Shown: positions 29,277-39,261 of the stretch, piece by piece
Layout: each line of letters starts with the position of its first letter
Numbering within the stretch: the first letter of the stretch is position 1
NCBI RefSeq assembly: GCF_014873485.1
Contig: NZ_JADBDT010000001.1
Coordinates: 1,736,001 to 1,800,000 of the forward strand
Source of the DNA: Sphingopyxis sp. OAS728
GTDB taxonomy: Bacteria; Pseudomonadota; Alphaproteobacteria; Sphingomonadales; Sphingomonadaceae
Direction: 5' to 3'
Length of the DNA stretch: 64,000 nt
The notes under the pieces: model-generated
Seen by the model: the letters and a program-made list of their open reading frames with translations, nothing else
The model's database searches: none
What the model was told of the DNA's origin: nothing
Program-made: the position numbers and the translations under genes

Positions 29277-30278
29277 ATGGGCAGGATCGGCAAGGACGAG
29301 CGCCCGACCATGGAGATGGTCGCGACGCTGGCCGGTGTCTCCAAGATCACCGTGTCACGCGCGCTGCGCGGCAGCGACCTCGTCCGCCCCGAAGTGCGCG
29401 AGCGCATTGTGAAGGTCGCCAACGAGGTTGGCTACCGGATGAACGTCGCCGCGCGCAGCCTGCGCACGCGCGAAACGCGGACGATCGCGGTCGTGATCGA
29501 CCAGATCGATCCCGGCCGCCAGTCGCACACCGATCCGCTGATCCTGTCGATCATCGGCGGCCTGCTCGAAACGCTGACCCCCGCGGGCTATTCGACATTG
29601 CTCACGACCAACGAGCATTTCCTGTCGTCGAGCGCGGTCGGCGCCGATGGCGCAGTGATGCTGGGCCAAGGCGAAGGCGCGCACCGCGTCACGCAGGTTT
29701 CGGCGATGAACCTGCCGATGGTCGTGTGGGGCGAACCCGTCCCCGGGGTCAGCGTCAAGGTCGTCGGCAGCGACAACCGCATGGGTGGCAAGCTCGCCGC
29801 CGAGCATCTGGTGAGCCGCGGCGCCACGCGCCTGCTGTTCCTCGGCGACGTCCAGCATCCCGAAATCGCCGCGCGCCTCGAAGGCTTTCGCGAGGCACTG
29901 GCATCGAGCGAGGCACGGCTGATCGATGCGCTGTCCTGCCCCTTCACGGCCGAGGGGGGCGCCGACGCGGTCGGTCGCGCGCTCGACGCCGGGACGACAT
30001 TCGACGCCGTCTTTGCCGCCAGCGATTTCATCGCCGCGGGCGCCTGCGATGCACTCTCTGCGCGTGGCCTGTCGGTCCCCGGCGATGTCGCAATCGTCGG
30101 TTTCGACGACGCCCCGATCGCAAGCGTGCATCGCCCGTCGATCAGTTCGATCCGGCAGGATGGCGCCGAGGCTGGCCATGCGCTTGCCCACGCCGTCATG
30201 GCGCTGATCGAGGGCAAGGCGTCCTCCGCGGCGCACGCACTTCCCGTCGAACTCATCGCCCGCGAAACGAGCCGCTGA
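29277..30278 (+). CDS. LacI-family transcriptional regulator
   Basis: The 333-aa regulator has an N-terminal LacI helix-turn-helix and hinge (TMEMVATLAGVSKITVSRAL, then VRPEVRERIVKVANEVGY) and a periplasmic-binding-protein-like effector domain ending in VIGFDD...RPSISSIRQDG. Proteins of this type usually bind a sugar or sugar derivative and release the operator. The four TGnTATCGATnnCA sites at 28312, 31225, 31291 and 41513 are its probable targets. With a trehalase in the regulon, trehalose, a trehalose ester or a derived sugar is the likely inducer (inference). Confidence 0.9.
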   Translation: MGRIGKDERPTMEMVATLAGVSKITVSRALRGSDLVRPEVRERIVKVANEVGYRMNVAARSLRTRETRTIAVVIDQIDPGRQSHTDPLILSIIGGLLETLTPAGYSTLLTTNEHFLSSSAVGADGAVMLGQGEGAHRVTQVSAMNLPMVVWGEPVPGVSVKVVGSDNRMGGKLAAEHLVSRGATRLLFLGDVQHPEIAARLEGFREALASSEARLIDALSCPFTAEGGADAVGRALDAGTTFDAVFAASDFIAAGACDALSARGLSVPGDVAIVGFDDAPIASVHRPSISSIRQDGAEAGHALAHAVMALIEGKASSAAHALPVELIARETSR

Positions 30279-30282
30279 CGCC

Positions 30283-31212
30283 TCAGCCGAGTTGTTTGAG
30301 GAAGAAGTCCGCGATGATCGCATAGGTTTCGACCGACTCGGGCAGGTCGACGTCCATATGATGTGCGTGCCAAAGGCCGTCGAACAGGACGAAGCGGGCA
30401 TCGACGCCTGCCGCGAGCAGACGGCGATGCATGACCGACACCGCGCTCGCCGCGAAATCGCGCGTCGCCGAAATCAGCAGGCTCGGCGGAAATTGAGCCA
30501 GCATCTCGGGATGGTCGGCCGACAGTACAAGCGGATCGGACAGGTCGGCGCCCCGGAAATAAGGAAGTTCCTCGACCTTGGGTGCCGCGCCCGCGTCGGC
30601 CCGTGGGTCGAACAGCGCCTGCGCCAGCGCCGCATCGCCCGCGAACGGGACCGGTGCGCCGTGGAATATCCCGATCGCACCGGGTGTCGGCAGATCGTCG
30701 TGGAGCAGGCGCGCGACCGCCTGCGTCGTCAACACCGCGCCCGCCGAGCAGCCGTAAATGCCGATCTTCGCGGGATCGACCGTTTCGATCAGCGCGCGAT
30801 ACACTGCGACGACATCGTCGACGGCCGCCGGATAGACGTGCTCGGGCGCAAGGCGGTAGTCGACCGCAACGACGCGCATTCGCGTAACCGCCGCAATCGG
30901 CACGGCCTCGAGGAGTGCGCCCGCCCCTTCACCCCACATGAACGCGCCGCCGTGAAGACAGAGCAACACCGGTGACTCGTCCGTGCTGCCCGCGGGGACG
31001 ACATCATAGACCTTCACCCCCGCGACTTCGCCTTCGGTGGTGTCGACCGAATATCGGGCCTCGGCCTTGTCGAGCAAACGCCGGTTATAGGCGGCAAAGA
31101 ACGGCCGTGCTTCGGACAGGTCGGCCGGCGCGGCGGACTCGGCCAGATAGGCGGCAAACCGGGCCTTCGCTGCGTCGCTCACCCATGGACCAAATTGCTC
31201 GGCGTCGCTCAT
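30283..31212 (-). CDS. HSL-family alpha/beta-hydrolase (esterase)
   Basis: The 309-aa cytoplasmic esterase has HGGAFMWGEGAG, the elbow GCSAGA with nucleophile S156, the conserved YRLAPEHVYPAAVDD and a C-terminal LWHAHHMD. I chose the ATG at 31212, which has GAGGGG upstream; the longer frame would run through the operator region. It is convergent with the LacI-type gene and divergent from the TonB receptor, with a LacI-type site 13 nt before its start. It is one of four esterases in this locus. Confidence 0.88.
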   Translation of the reverse strand: MSDAEQFGPWVSDAAKARFAAYLAESAAPADLSEARPFFAAYNRRLLDKAEARYSVDTTEGEVAGVKVYDVVPAGSTDESPVLLCLHGGAFMWGEGAGALLEAVPIAAVTRMRVVAVDYRLAPEHVYPAAVDDVVAVYRALIETVDPAKIGIYGCSAGAVLTTQAVARLLHDDLPTPGAIGIFHGAPVPFAGDAALAQALFDPRADAGAAPKVEELPYFRGADLSDPLVLSADHPEMLAQFPPSLLISATRDFAASAVSVMHRRLLAAGVDARFVLFDGLWHAHHMDVDLPESVETYAIIADFFLKQLG

Positions 31213-31224
31213 CCCCTCGCTCCC

Positions 31225-31238
31225 TGTTATCGATAGCA
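31225..31238. promoter_or_regulatory. LacI-type operator, variant site (esterase promoter)
   Basis: TGTTATCGATAGCA shares the TGnTATCGATnnCA frame with the three identical sites and is itself nearly symmetric. It lies 13 nt upstream of the leftward esterase start and probably couples that gene to the regulon. Confidence 0.5.
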
Positions 31239-31290
31239 GGCTAAAATCACCGCTATTGATAGGCTTTGTTCGCTTCGATGCAACCTCTAT

Positions 31291-31304
31291 TGACATCGAT
31301 ACCA
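31291..31304. promoter_or_regulatory. LacI-type operator, site 2 (TonB receptor promoter)
   Basis: TGACATCGATACCA is the exact reverse complement of the sites at 28312 and 41513. It overlaps a perfect -35-like TTGACA (31290-31295), the usual place for a blocking repressor. The receptor starts 58 nt downstream. Confidence 0.7.
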
Positions 31305-31361
31305 TTTTTGGTCATTGCACCCTCGACCGGACGAATCCGGCTATCCTTTGGGAGGGAAGTG

Positions 31362-33665
31362 ATGATTTCGATGCGTTCCGCCTTTCTGCTTGCGCTCGCG
31401 AGCAGCGCGAGCTTGCTGCCCGCCGCCGCATTTGCGCAGACCGAAACGCCACCGGCCGACGAAACGGCCGCCAGCGATGACAGCGGCTTTGCCGACATCA
31501 TCGTCACCGCGCGCCGCCGCGAAGAAAATCTGCAGAGCGTGCCCATCGCCGTCACCGCCTTCACCGACGAAGCACTCGAGCAGAAGGGCGTCACCGACCG
31601 CACCTCGCTCGCCGACAACACACCCTCGCTGTTCACGATCAGCGGCGGCTATCCGCGCGAATTCGCCTATTTCGCGCTGCGCGGTCAGGGGCCGGCGTTC
31701 GGCTCAACGCCCGGCGTGGTCAATTATTTCGCCGAAGTGCCGAACAGCGTGAACGTTGACGGCCGCGTCGGTACCTATTTCGACATGGCCAATATCCAGG
31801 TGCTCGCGGGGCCGCAGGGCACCTTGTTCGGCAAGAATGCGACTGGCGGCAACATTTTGTTCGAACCGGTCAAGCCGAAGGACGAATTCGAAGGCTATGT
31901 CCGCGTCCAGCTCGGCAATTATAATGACCGCCGGATCGAGGGTGCGCTTAATACGCCGATCGTCCCCGGCGGGGTGATGCTGCGCATTGCCGGCGAAGTC
32001 GGCCGCCGCGACGGCTATACCAAGGACGTCGGCCCCTTCTTCGAAGGCAAGGATTACGACAATCTCTCGTACGAAAGCTTCCGCTTCGGCCTGACCCTGC
32101 AGCCGACCGACAGCATCGAGCTTTATACGATGCTGCGTTATTATCATTCGGACACCAATGGCGGCGGCACCGTTCTGGGTGCGTACAACCCGGCAGCGGG
32201 CTTCGACGCCACCGCGCTCGGGCTGGGGTTCCTTCCGGTGGCGGCCTTCTATCCGGGGGTGCTGACCGCGGTCGCCGAGCAACAGGCGCGCGGTCCGCGC
32301 CGCGTCTCCTATGATCTCGACCAGTTTTCGGAGACGAAATATTGGCAGGTGATCAACCAGGCGTCGGTGCAGCTGAGCGACAATATCAAGCTGCGCAACA
32401 TCATCAGCTATTCCGAACTGCGCACGATCTACGGCTATGACTATGACGCGATGCCGTTCCCGATCGCCGGTCAGCGCGGACGCATCCCGACGATCGCGCC
32501 CAATTTCTTCACCGAAGAACTGCAGCTTCAGGGCACTTTGTTCGACGACGCGGTCGACTTCTCGGTCGGCGGCTATCTCGATCGGCAGAGCTGGTCGGAC
32601 CCGGCGGGGATCGAGGTCTATACCTTTTTTCCGATCGGCACGCTGATCCCGACGATCTCGGGCTTCTTCACACAGACGAACAAGAGCGAGGCGGTGTTCG
32701 GGCAGGCGACGGTCGATCTCGGCAAGCTGTCGGGCGCGCTCACCGGACTCAGCGTGACGGGCGGCCTCCGCTATACTTGGGAGCATAGCTTCACCGCGCA
32801 GACGATCGGCGGTCCGCCCACGGTCTCGGGTTCGGTCGACAGCGATTATCCGAGCTACACCGCGACGCTCGACTATGACGTGACGCCCGGCGTCCACGTC
32901 TATGTCACCGCGCGCGACGCGTATAAATCGGGCGGCGTCAACGGTCCGGTACCGGTCGATTCGGAGTTCCGCACCTACAAGCCCGAACGGCTTTCCGACG
33001 TCGAGGTCGGGCTGAAGTCGCAATTCTCGCTCGGCAATGTCGACGTCCGCGCCAATGTCGCCGCCTATCGCGGCATCTACGCCAATATCCAGCGCACCAC
33101 GGCGGAGGTGGTCGAAACGCCGGGCGGCACGATCCCGCTCAACGTCACGCGCAGCGCGGCGAAGGGCAAGATCCAGGGCGTCGAGGTGAACCTTGCGGTC
33201 ATGCCGGTGCAGGGGCTGACGCTCAACGGCAGCTATTCCTATATCGACGCGCGTTATACCGAGGTCGCCGACGCGAGCGCGGGCGCGATCCTCAACGGCG
33301 CGCCCTTCCCCTATACCCCCAAGCATAAATTCTCGGTTGGCGGCTCGTACGAGACGCCGCTCGGCGGCGCAGGCGATCTGGTGCTGGCGGCCAACTATGT
33401 TCGCCAGACGAAGGTCTCGACCGCACAGACCAATTCGTCCTTCTATAACTTCCTGCCCGCCTATGGCCTGCTCAACGCCAGCATCGGGCTCAAGGATATC
33501 GGCGGACGCCCGATCGACCTGACGTTGTTCGCGAACAACATCACAAACGAGGCGAAGCCGGTCGGTGTGCTCGACCAATATGCCCAGTCGTCGGGCATGG
33601 TCGGGCTGACTTATAGCGAACCGCGGATGTACGGGGTGCGGATCGGCTACCGGTTCGGGGGCTGA
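31362..33665 (+). CDS. TonB-dependent receptor of the LacI regulon
   Basis: The 767-aa outer-membrane receptor has a signal peptide with cleavage near AAAFAQTE, TonB box FADIIVTARRREENLQS, a plug with the QVLAGPQGTLFGKN signature, and a barrel ending in YGVRIGYRFGG. GGAGGGAAG precedes the ATG at 31362. It has no STN domain. It is the first gene of an operon with an esterase (3-nt gap), trehalase and two acyl-CoA ligases. It would import the bulky glycolipid or glycoside on which those enzymes act. Confidence 0.92.
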   Translation: MISMRSAFLLALASSASLLPAAAFAQTETPPADETAASDDSGFADIIVTARRREENLQSVPIAVTAFTDEALEQKGVTDRTSLADNTPSLFTISGGYPREFAYFALRGQGPAFGSTPGVVNYFAEVPNSVNVDGRVGTYFDMANIQVLAGPQGTLFGKNATGGNILFEPVKPKDEFEGYVRVQLGNYNDRRIEGALNTPIVPGGVMLRIAGEVGRRDGYTKDVGPFFEGKDYDNLSYESFRFGLTLQPTDSIELYTMLRYYHSDTNGGGTVLGAYNPAAGFDATALGLGFLPVAAFYPGVLTAVAEQQARGPRRVSYDLDQFSETKYWQVINQASVQLSDNIKLRNIISYSELRTIYGYDYDAMPFPIAGQRGRIPTIAPNFFTEELQLQGTLFDDAVDFSVGGYLDRQSWSDPAGIEVYTFFPIGTLIPTISGFFTQTNKSEAVFGQATVDLGKLSGALTGLSVTGGLRYTWEHSFTAQTIGGPPTVSGSVDSDYPSYTATLDYDVTPGVHVYVTARDAYKSGGVNGPVPVDSEFRTYKPERLSDVEVGLKSQFSLGNVDVRANVAAYRGIYANIQRTTAEVVETPGGTIPLNVTRSAAKGKIQGVEVNLAVMPVQGLTLNGSYSYIDARYTEVADASAGAILNGAPFPYTPKHKFSVGGSYETPLGGAGDLVLAANYVRQTKVSTAQTNSSFYNFLPAYGLLNASIGLKDIGGRPIDLTLFANNITNEAKPVGVLDQYAQSSGMVGLTYSEPRMYGVRIGYRFGG

Positions 33666-33668
33666 TCG

Positions 33669-34625
33669 ATGACCGACAAGGGGCCGGTCCAGCCGCCGTT
33701 CGCCATGACCGTCAGCGCCGAGGCGCGGGCGGTCATGGAACCGATGCTGAAACAGGGTTCCGCCCCCGAAGTCACGGCGACGCTGCTGCGCAATCCCGTC
33801 ACCCGCGCGGCGGTGCGCGCCGCGGCCGCCAATCATCTGAAGCCGCTCAACAAGGGCCGCGCCAAGCGCTTCGGGGTCGACGTTGAAAAGGGCAAGGTCG
33901 CCGGGGTGCCGGTCAAATATGTGCGCCGGCGCGATGCGGACCCCGCCGACAAGCGCTTGCTGATCAACTTCCACGGCGGCGGCTTCATGGTCGATGCGGG
34001 GTCGCTGACCGAAACGATCCCGATCGCCGGGCTGACCGGAATTCCGGTCACGACCGTGCTGTACCGCATGGCGCCCGAACACCCGTACCCCGCCGCCGTC
34101 GACGACGCGCTCGCGGTCTATACCGATGCGCTGGCGCATCGTCGGGCGAGCGCGATCGGCATCTACGGGACCTCGGCGGGCGCGTGCCTCACCCTGCAAT
34201 TGCTGGCGCGGATCAAGGCCGAGGGGTTGCCGATGCCCGCGGCGGCGGGCTTTTTCTCGGGCGCGGGCGACTTTACCATCGTGGGCGATTGCGAGGCCTA
34301 TCTGCCGCCGATCATGGGCACGCGCACCGCGGCGGAAACGATGGACGATTATTGCGGCGCTGCCGACCGCACCGATCCGTTGTTCTCGCCCACCTATGGC
34401 GACCTGTCGGGCCTGCCGCCGATGCTGCTGATGACCAGCACGCGCGACCAGTTGCTCAGCCACACCGTGCTCGCTGACCTTGCGCTCCGCAAAGCGGGAG
34501 TCGATGTCGACCTCCGCGTTTACGAAGCCATGCCGCACGCCTTCTGGGCGTGGATCGAATGCCCCGAAACCGAGATCGCGCTCGCGGCGCAGGCCAGCTT
34601 CTTCGACCGTCATCTGGCAAGCTGA
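33669..34625 (+). CDS. HSL-family alpha/beta-hydrolase (esterase)
   Basis: This is a 318-aa cytoplasmic esterase with HGGGFMVDAGSLTETIPIAG, the elbow GTSAGA with S169, YRMAPEHPYPAAVDDALAVY and MPHAFWAW carrying the C-terminal histidine. Long stretches match the exported esterase at 39247-40260 almost residue for residue around the active site, so the two are paralogues. Its stop overlaps the trehalase start by one base, so the two are co-translated. Confidence 0.9.
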   Translation: MTDKGPVQPPFAMTVSAEARAVMEPMLKQGSAPEVTATLLRNPVTRAAVRAAAANHLKPLNKGRAKRFGVDVEKGKVAGVPVKYVRRRDADPADKRLLINFHGGGFMVDAGSLTETIPIAGLTGIPVTTVLYRMAPEHPYPAAVDDALAVYTDALAHRRASAIGIYGTSAGACLTLQLLARIKAEGLPMPAAAGFFSGAGDFTIVGDCEAYLPPIMGTRTAAETMDDYCGAADRTDPLFSPTYGDLSGLPPMLLMTSTRDQLLSHTVLADLALRKAGVDVDLRVYEAMPHAFWAWIECPETEIALAAQASFFDRHLAS

Positions 34626-36106
34626 TGGGCGTAGAACCGAGCCCTGCCGACCTGTTCGGACCGCTTCTTGCCAAGGTGCAGGAGCGTGCGATCCTTCCCG
34701 ACAGCAAGACCTTCGTCGATGCGCTGCCCAAGCGCCCGGTCGCAGACATCATGCATGATTTTGCGCTTCTTCCCGCCGATGACGAAGCGTTGCGCGCGTT
34801 CATCGCCGCCAATTTCGACCTCCCTGCTGCGGCCGAAGGCGCACGGCCCGCCGTCCTGCCGCTGCGCGAGCATATTCGTGCGCTGTGGAAGGACCTCGCG
34901 CGCGCGCCGAAACAGGCCGCGAGCGGATCGGCGCTGGCCGTCCAGCACCGTCACGTCGTACCCGGCGGTCGCTTTCGCGAAATCTATTATTGGGACAGCT
35001 TCTTCACGATGCTGGGCCTCGTCCGCGACGGGGAGCACGAACTCGCCAATGGCATCGTCGAGGCGATGACCGACCTGATCGAGGCGCACGGACACGTCCC
35101 CAATGGCACGCGCACCTATTATCTCGGCCGCTCGCAGCCACCGCTCTTCCATATGATGGTCGAACTGCTGGACGATGAAAGAGCTGACGTCGCTGCGCGC
35201 CGGCTCTCGGCGATGAAGCGCGAGCATACATGGTGGATGGAGGGCGCCGAAGGTCTTGCCCCCGGCGAGCAGAACGCGCGCGTTACACGGCTCGCCGATG
35301 GCGCGCTGCTCAACCGCTATTGGGATCCGCGCAGCACGCCCCGCGACGAAAGCTGGCGCGAGGATGTCGCGACGGCAGCCGAGAGCGGCCGGCCTGTCGA
35401 AGAGGTCTATCGCGACCTGCGCGCAGGCGCCGAAAGCGGCTGGGACTTTTCGTCGCGCTGGCTGGATGGCGATGCGCTATCGTCGATCCGCACCACCGCG
35501 ATTGCACCGATCGATCTCAATGCCTTTCTCTTCGGGCTCGAAACCGCGATCGCCGCGCGCGGCGATCGCGGCGACGCACATTATGCGCGGCTGGCCGATG
35601 AGCGGCGCGAAGCCATGAATCGCCACTTATGGAATTCGGAGGGCGGCTATTTCGCCGATTACGACGTCGAGGAAGACAAGCGCCGCAACGCTTTGACGGC
35701 GGCGGCGCTCGCCCCTCTGCTCGTCGGCGCGGCGACGCAGGAGCAGGCCGACGCGACGGCGCGCGCGGTCGAGGACGCGCTTCTTGCGCCCGGGGGGATC
35801 CACACGACGCTTTTACAGACGGGCCAGCAATGGGACCGGCCGAACGGTTGGGCACCGCTGCAATGGATCGCGGTCGCGGGGCTTGGCCGCTACGGGCATG
35901 GCGCACTCGCGCGCGAGATTGCGCGCCGCTGGGTCGACACCGTCGGCGCGACCTTTACGCGCACCGGCCTGTTGTTCGAGAAATATGACGTCGAGGCGAC
36001 AGGCGTCGGCGGCGGCGGCGAATATGAAACGCAGACCGGGTTCGGCTGGACAAACGGGGTGACTGCCGATTTTATCGACAGCTACGATTTTCTGCCGACG
36101 GAGTAG
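34625..36106 (+). CDS. GH37 trehalase, cytoplasmic
   Basis: This 493-aa enzyme hydrolyses alpha,alpha-trehalose to two glucose. Both family signatures are present: PGGRFREIYYWDSF (113-126) and QWDRPNGWAP (402-411). The catalytic acid lies in AESGWDFSSRW (D274), the base in FEKYD (E452), followed by the glycine-rich GGGGEYETQTGFGWTNGV. There is no signal peptide, so it resembles TreF rather than periplasmic TreA. It is one base into the preceding esterase stop and 3 nt before the next ligase. The tight coupling to esterases and acyl-CoA ligases is unusual for a trehalase. Confidence 0.94.
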   Translation: MGVEPSPADLFGPLLAKVQERAILPDSKTFVDALPKRPVADIMHDFALLPADDEALRAFIAANFDLPAAAEGARPAVLPLREHIRALWKDLARAPKQAASGSALAVQHRHVVPGGRFREIYYWDSFFTMLGLVRDGEHELANGIVEAMTDLIEAHGHVPNGTRTYYLGRSQPPLFHMMVELLDDERADVAARRLSAMKREHTWWMEGAEGLAPGEQNARVTRLADGALLNRYWDPRSTPRDESWREDVATAAESGRPVEEVYRDLRAGAESGWDFSSRWLDGDALSSIRTTAIAPIDLNAFLFGLETAIAARGDRGDAHYARLADERREAMNRHLWNSEGGYFADYDVEEDKRRNALTAAALAPLLVGAATQEQADATARAVEDALLAPGGIHTTLLQTGQQWDRPNGWAPLQWIAVAGLGRYGHGALAREIARRWVDTVGATFTRTGLLFEKYDVEATGVGGGGEYETQTGFGWTNGVTADFIDSYDFLPTE

Positions 36107-36109
36107 CCG

Positions 36110-37588
36110 ATGACCGACCCGAGTTTCGACCAGATCATGGCCGCGCATGGGTCGGGTCCGGCGGCCGCCGAGACCGCGATCACCTACCCCGGCGAACGGC
36201 TGAGCTGGGCAGAGCTCGAAACGCGCAGCGCCGCGCGGGCGCGGCGGCTGGTATCGTTCAGGGTGGAACCCGACGACCTTGTCGCGATCGCGCTGCCCAA
36301 CGGGATCGAGCATCATGTCAGCAGCTTCGCCACTTGGCGTGCCGGCGCGACCCCGTGCATCCTGCCGACGAAGCTGCCGGGCCACGAGCTGGCGCAGGTC
36401 ATCGAGCTCGCTGCGCCGCGCGTATTGATCGGCATCGGCGACGCGCCCGATGGCGTGGCTCATCTTGTACCCGGTGACGACAGCGATGCGGAGGCCGACC
36501 TGGCGCCAGACCTCGCCGCGGCGCATTGGAAGGCCGTCACCAGCGGCGGTTCGACCGGACGCCCCAAGCTGATCGTCGACCATGCCCCGGCGCGTTTCGG
36601 CGAGCGACTGAACGGGCTGATCGATCTCGTCCGCCTGCCGCGCGGCGGCGTCATCCTGAACCCCGGTCCGCTTTATCACAACGCGCCCTTCCTCTTCACC
36701 AGTCTTGCCTTGTTGGCGGGATCGCGTGTCATCGGCATGCACCGCTTCGACGCCGAGGAGGCGCTACGCCTGATCGAGGCCGAGCGCGTGCAATGGGTGT
36801 GCATGGTGCCGACGATGATGCAGCGCATATGGAACCTGCCCGAAGACGTGCGCAATCGCTACGACCTGTCGTCGCTGCAATGCGTCTGCCACATGGCAGC
36901 GGCCTGCCCGGCGTGGCTCAAGCAGGCGTGGATCGACTGGCTCGGCCCCGAGCGCATTTTCGAAGTCTATGCCGGAACCGAAGGCGCCGCGCTCTTCATC
37001 ACCGGCGAGGAGTGGTTGGCCAAGCCGGGTTCGGTCGGCAAGGCGCCGGCCGAGCTCGTCACCATCGTCGATGAGAATGGCGCGCCGTGCCCACCGAACG
37101 TCGTCGGCGAAATTTTCTTCGGCGGCGACGCGGGAACGCGCTTCCATTATATCGGTGCCGACGCAAAGCTCGACGGTGCGGGGCGGCTGTCGCTGGGCGA
37201 TCTCGGATATGTCGACGAGGACGGCTATTTATTCCTCTCCGACCGGCGCAGCGACATGATCATCCGCGGCGGCGCGAACATCTACGCCGCCGAGGTCGAA
37301 GCCGCGCTGAGCGAGCATCCGGCTGTCGCCGACGCCGTCGTCGTCGGGCTGCCGTGCGACGACCTCGGCCAGCGTGTCCATGCAATCATCCAGGCCGCTG
37401 GCGAGCTGCCGATCGGCGAGGTCGAGGCGTTTGTGCAGACCCGGCTCGCGAAATATAAATGCCCCGAAAGCTATGAGGTCGTGACCGAGGCGCTCCGCAG
37501 CGATGCCGGCAAGGTCCGCCGCACCGCGCTGCGCGACGAGCGGCTGATATGGCTGCAGGATGGCAAAAGCTTCCAACTGACCCGCTGA
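36110..37588 (+). CDS. ANL acyl-CoA ligase, bile-acid-CoA-ligase-like
   Basis: This 492-aa AMP-forming ligase has an unusual P-loop TSGGSTGRPKLI (144-155) rather than TSGTTG; the SGGSTG form is typical of the bile-acid/steroid-CoA ligase branch. EVYAGTEG, the adenylate-binding GDLGYVDEDGYL and RSDMIIRGGANIYAAE follow. The ending GKVRRTAL has K-V-R-R in place of the usual G-K-I-x-K; the lysine is still present. It sits 3 nt behind the trehalase. It probably activates an acid released by the esterases, perhaps cyclic or branched. Confidence 0.87.
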   Translation: MTDPSFDQIMAAHGSGPAAAETAITYPGERLSWAELETRSAARARRLVSFRVEPDDLVAIALPNGIEHHVSSFATWRAGATPCILPTKLPGHELAQVIELAAPRVLIGIGDAPDGVAHLVPGDDSDAEADLAPDLAAAHWKAVTSGGSTGRPKLIVDHAPARFGERLNGLIDLVRLPRGGVILNPGPLYHNAPFLFTSLALLAGSRVIGMHRFDAEEALRLIEAERVQWVCMVPTMMQRIWNLPEDVRNRYDLSSLQCVCHMAAACPAWLKQAWIDWLGPERIFEVYAGTEGAALFITGEEWLAKPGSVGKAPAELVTIVDENGAPCPPNVVGEIFFGGDAGTRFHYIGADAKLDGAGRLSLGDLGYVDEDGYLFLSDRRSDMIIRGGANIYAAEVEAALSEHPAVADAVVVGLPCDDLGQRVHAIIQAAGELPIGEVEAFVQTRLAKYKCPESYEVVTEALRSDAGKVRRTALRDERLIWLQDGKSFQLTR

Positions 37589-37653
37589 CCCGGGGGCGGT
37601 GACATGACGAACAAGGGCGGCGCCGGCCCGCCCGCGCCGCAAAAGGAGAGACG

Positions 37654-39237
37654 ATGCTACTCGGCTTGATGCAGGATGCCCCGCTGCAGATCAGTTCTAT
37701 TCTGACCCACGCCGCGCGCGCTCATGGCGAGCGCGAAATCGTCTCGAAACTCGTGGGCGAGCCGCTGTGGCGTTACAACTGGGCGGAATGCGAGCGCCGC
37801 GCGCGACAGGCCGCGCAGATGCTCGGCACGCTCGGCATCGCCAGCGGCGACCGCGTCTCGTCGCTTGCGTGGAACACGCACCGCCATCTCGAACTCTTTT
37901 ACGCCGTCCCCGGCATCGGCGCGGTGCTGCACACCGCCAACCCGCGGCTGAGCGACGAACAGATCGCCTTCACGATCAACCACGCGGGCAGCCGGATCCT
38001 CTTCTTCGAAGCCAACCTTGCCGACCTTGTCGAGCGGCTGAAGCCCCTGCTGCCCGCGATCGAAAACTATGTGCTGCTCGCCGATCCCTATGAGGAGCTA
38101 ATCGCCGCCGAGGACGGCGCGTTCGACTGGCCGCGTTTCGACGAGAATGCCGCAGCCTTTCTCTGCTACACCTCGGGCACCACCGGCGATCCCAAAGGCG
38201 TGCTCTACAGCCACCGCTCGATCGTGCTGCACGGCATGGCGGCGGGGCTCAGCAGCGCCTTCGGATTCAGCGCCTTCGATACAATCATGCCCTGTTCGTC
38301 GATGTATCACGCGACCGCGTGGGGCCTTCCTTTCACCGCCGCGATCAACGGCTGCAAGCTCGTCCTGCCCTGCGACAAGATGGACGGCGCGAGCCTGTCC
38401 GAACTGATCGTGGGCGAAGGCGTGACCTTCTCGGGCGGCGTCCCGACGATCTGGACCATGTATCTCGCCTATCTGGAGAGCAGCGGCCAGAGCGTCGGCG
38501 ATCTCAAGCGCCTCGTCATCGGCGGATCAGCGGTGCCGCGCGCAATGGCAGAGACGTTCCGCGAGAAATACGGCGTCACCGTGCTCCAGATCTGGGGGAT
38601 GACCGAGACCAATCCGCTCGGCGTGATCGCGACCCCGACCCCGTTGCTGATGGCCGAAGGCGAGGATTTCGCGACCGAGACGATCCTGACGCGGCAAGGC
38701 CGGATGCAGTTTGGTATCGAGCTGCGCATCATCGACGACGACGGCAACCCGCTGGCGTGGGACGGCGAGCAGGCAGGCAAGCTGCAGGTCCGCGGGCCGT
38801 GGGTCGTCGATCGCTATTATCCCGATCTTCCCGCAGCGAGCGCCGACGGCTGGTTCGACACCGGCGACATCGGGACGATCGACCGCTTCGGCTTCCTGCG
38901 CCTGACCGACCGCGCGAAGGATGTCATCAAGTCAGGCGGCGAGTGGATCAGTTCGATCGACCTCGAAAATGCCGCAGTCGGTTGCCCCGGCGTACGCATC
39001 GCCGCGGTAATCGGTGTGCATCATCCCAAATGGGAAGAGCGCCCGCTGCTCGTTATCGAGACGCATGAGGGCGAGACGGTGGCGGCGGACGCCATCCGCA
39101 CGCATCTCGAAACCCGCATAGTGCGCTGGTGGATGCCCGACGACATCCTCTTCGACACCGTCCCGCTCACTGCGACGGGCAAGATCGACAAAAAGGCGCT
39201 GCGCGACCGCTATCGTGATCATCTGGCGAACGGCTGA
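37654..39237 (+). CDS. AMP-dependent acyl-CoA synthetase/ligase (FadD/DmdB-like)
   Basis: The 527-aa ligase has P-loop [10 protein letters not shown] (173-182), [28 protein letters not shown] and the C-terminal GKIDKKAL with the catalytic lysine. AAAGGAGAGACG precedes the ATG. A 65-nt gap separates it from the previous ligase, the largest in this operon. It would activate a fatty acid or short aliphatic acid. Two ligases of different branches in one operon suggest two different acyl groups on the imported substrate. Confidence 0.89.
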   Translation: MLLGLMQDAPLQISSILTHAARAHGEREIVSKLVGEPLWRYNWAECERRARQAAQMLGTLGIASGDRVSSLAWNTHRHLELFYAVPGIGAVLHTANPRLSDEQIAFTINHAGSRILFFEANLADLVERLKPLLPAIENYVLLADPYEELIAAEDGAFDWPRFDENAAAFLCYTSGTTGDPKGVLYSHRSIVLHGMAAGLSSAFGFSAFDTIMPCSSMYHATAWGLPFTAAINGCKLVLPCDKMDGASLSELIVGEGVTFSGGVPTIWTMYLAYLESSGQSVGDLKRLVIGGSAVPRAMAETFREKYGVTVLQIWGMTETNPLGVIATPTPLLMAEGEDFATETILTRQGRMQFGIELRIIDDDGNPLAWDGEQAGKLQVRGPWVVDRYYPDLPAASADGWFDTGDIGTIDRFGFLRLTDRAKDVIKSGGEWISSIDLENAAVGCPGVRIAAVIGVHHPKWEERPLLVIETHEGETVAADAIRTHLETRIVRWWMPDDILFDTVPLTATGKIDKKALRDRYRDHLANG

Positions 39238-39261
39238 GCCGCCGGATCATTTTCCGGCGGC
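39238..39261. terminator. hairpin between convergent genes, possible terminator
   Basis: GCCGCCGG (39238-39245) pairs with CCGGCGGC (39254-39261) around an 8-nt loop. It lies directly after the ligase stop and overlaps the last codons of the convergent esterase. There is no clean T-run after it, so termination is only plausible. Confidence 0.35.

Noticed and set aside
31704..34613. 969-codon open frame opposite the TonB receptor and esterase
   Set aside because: Arg/Asp/Ala-rich shadow of two well-supported genes; no domain pattern.
37604..37669. Tiny open frame (about 21 codons) between the two ligases
   Set aside because: It overlaps the next gene's start, is Gly/Pro-rich and has no distinct ribosome site.
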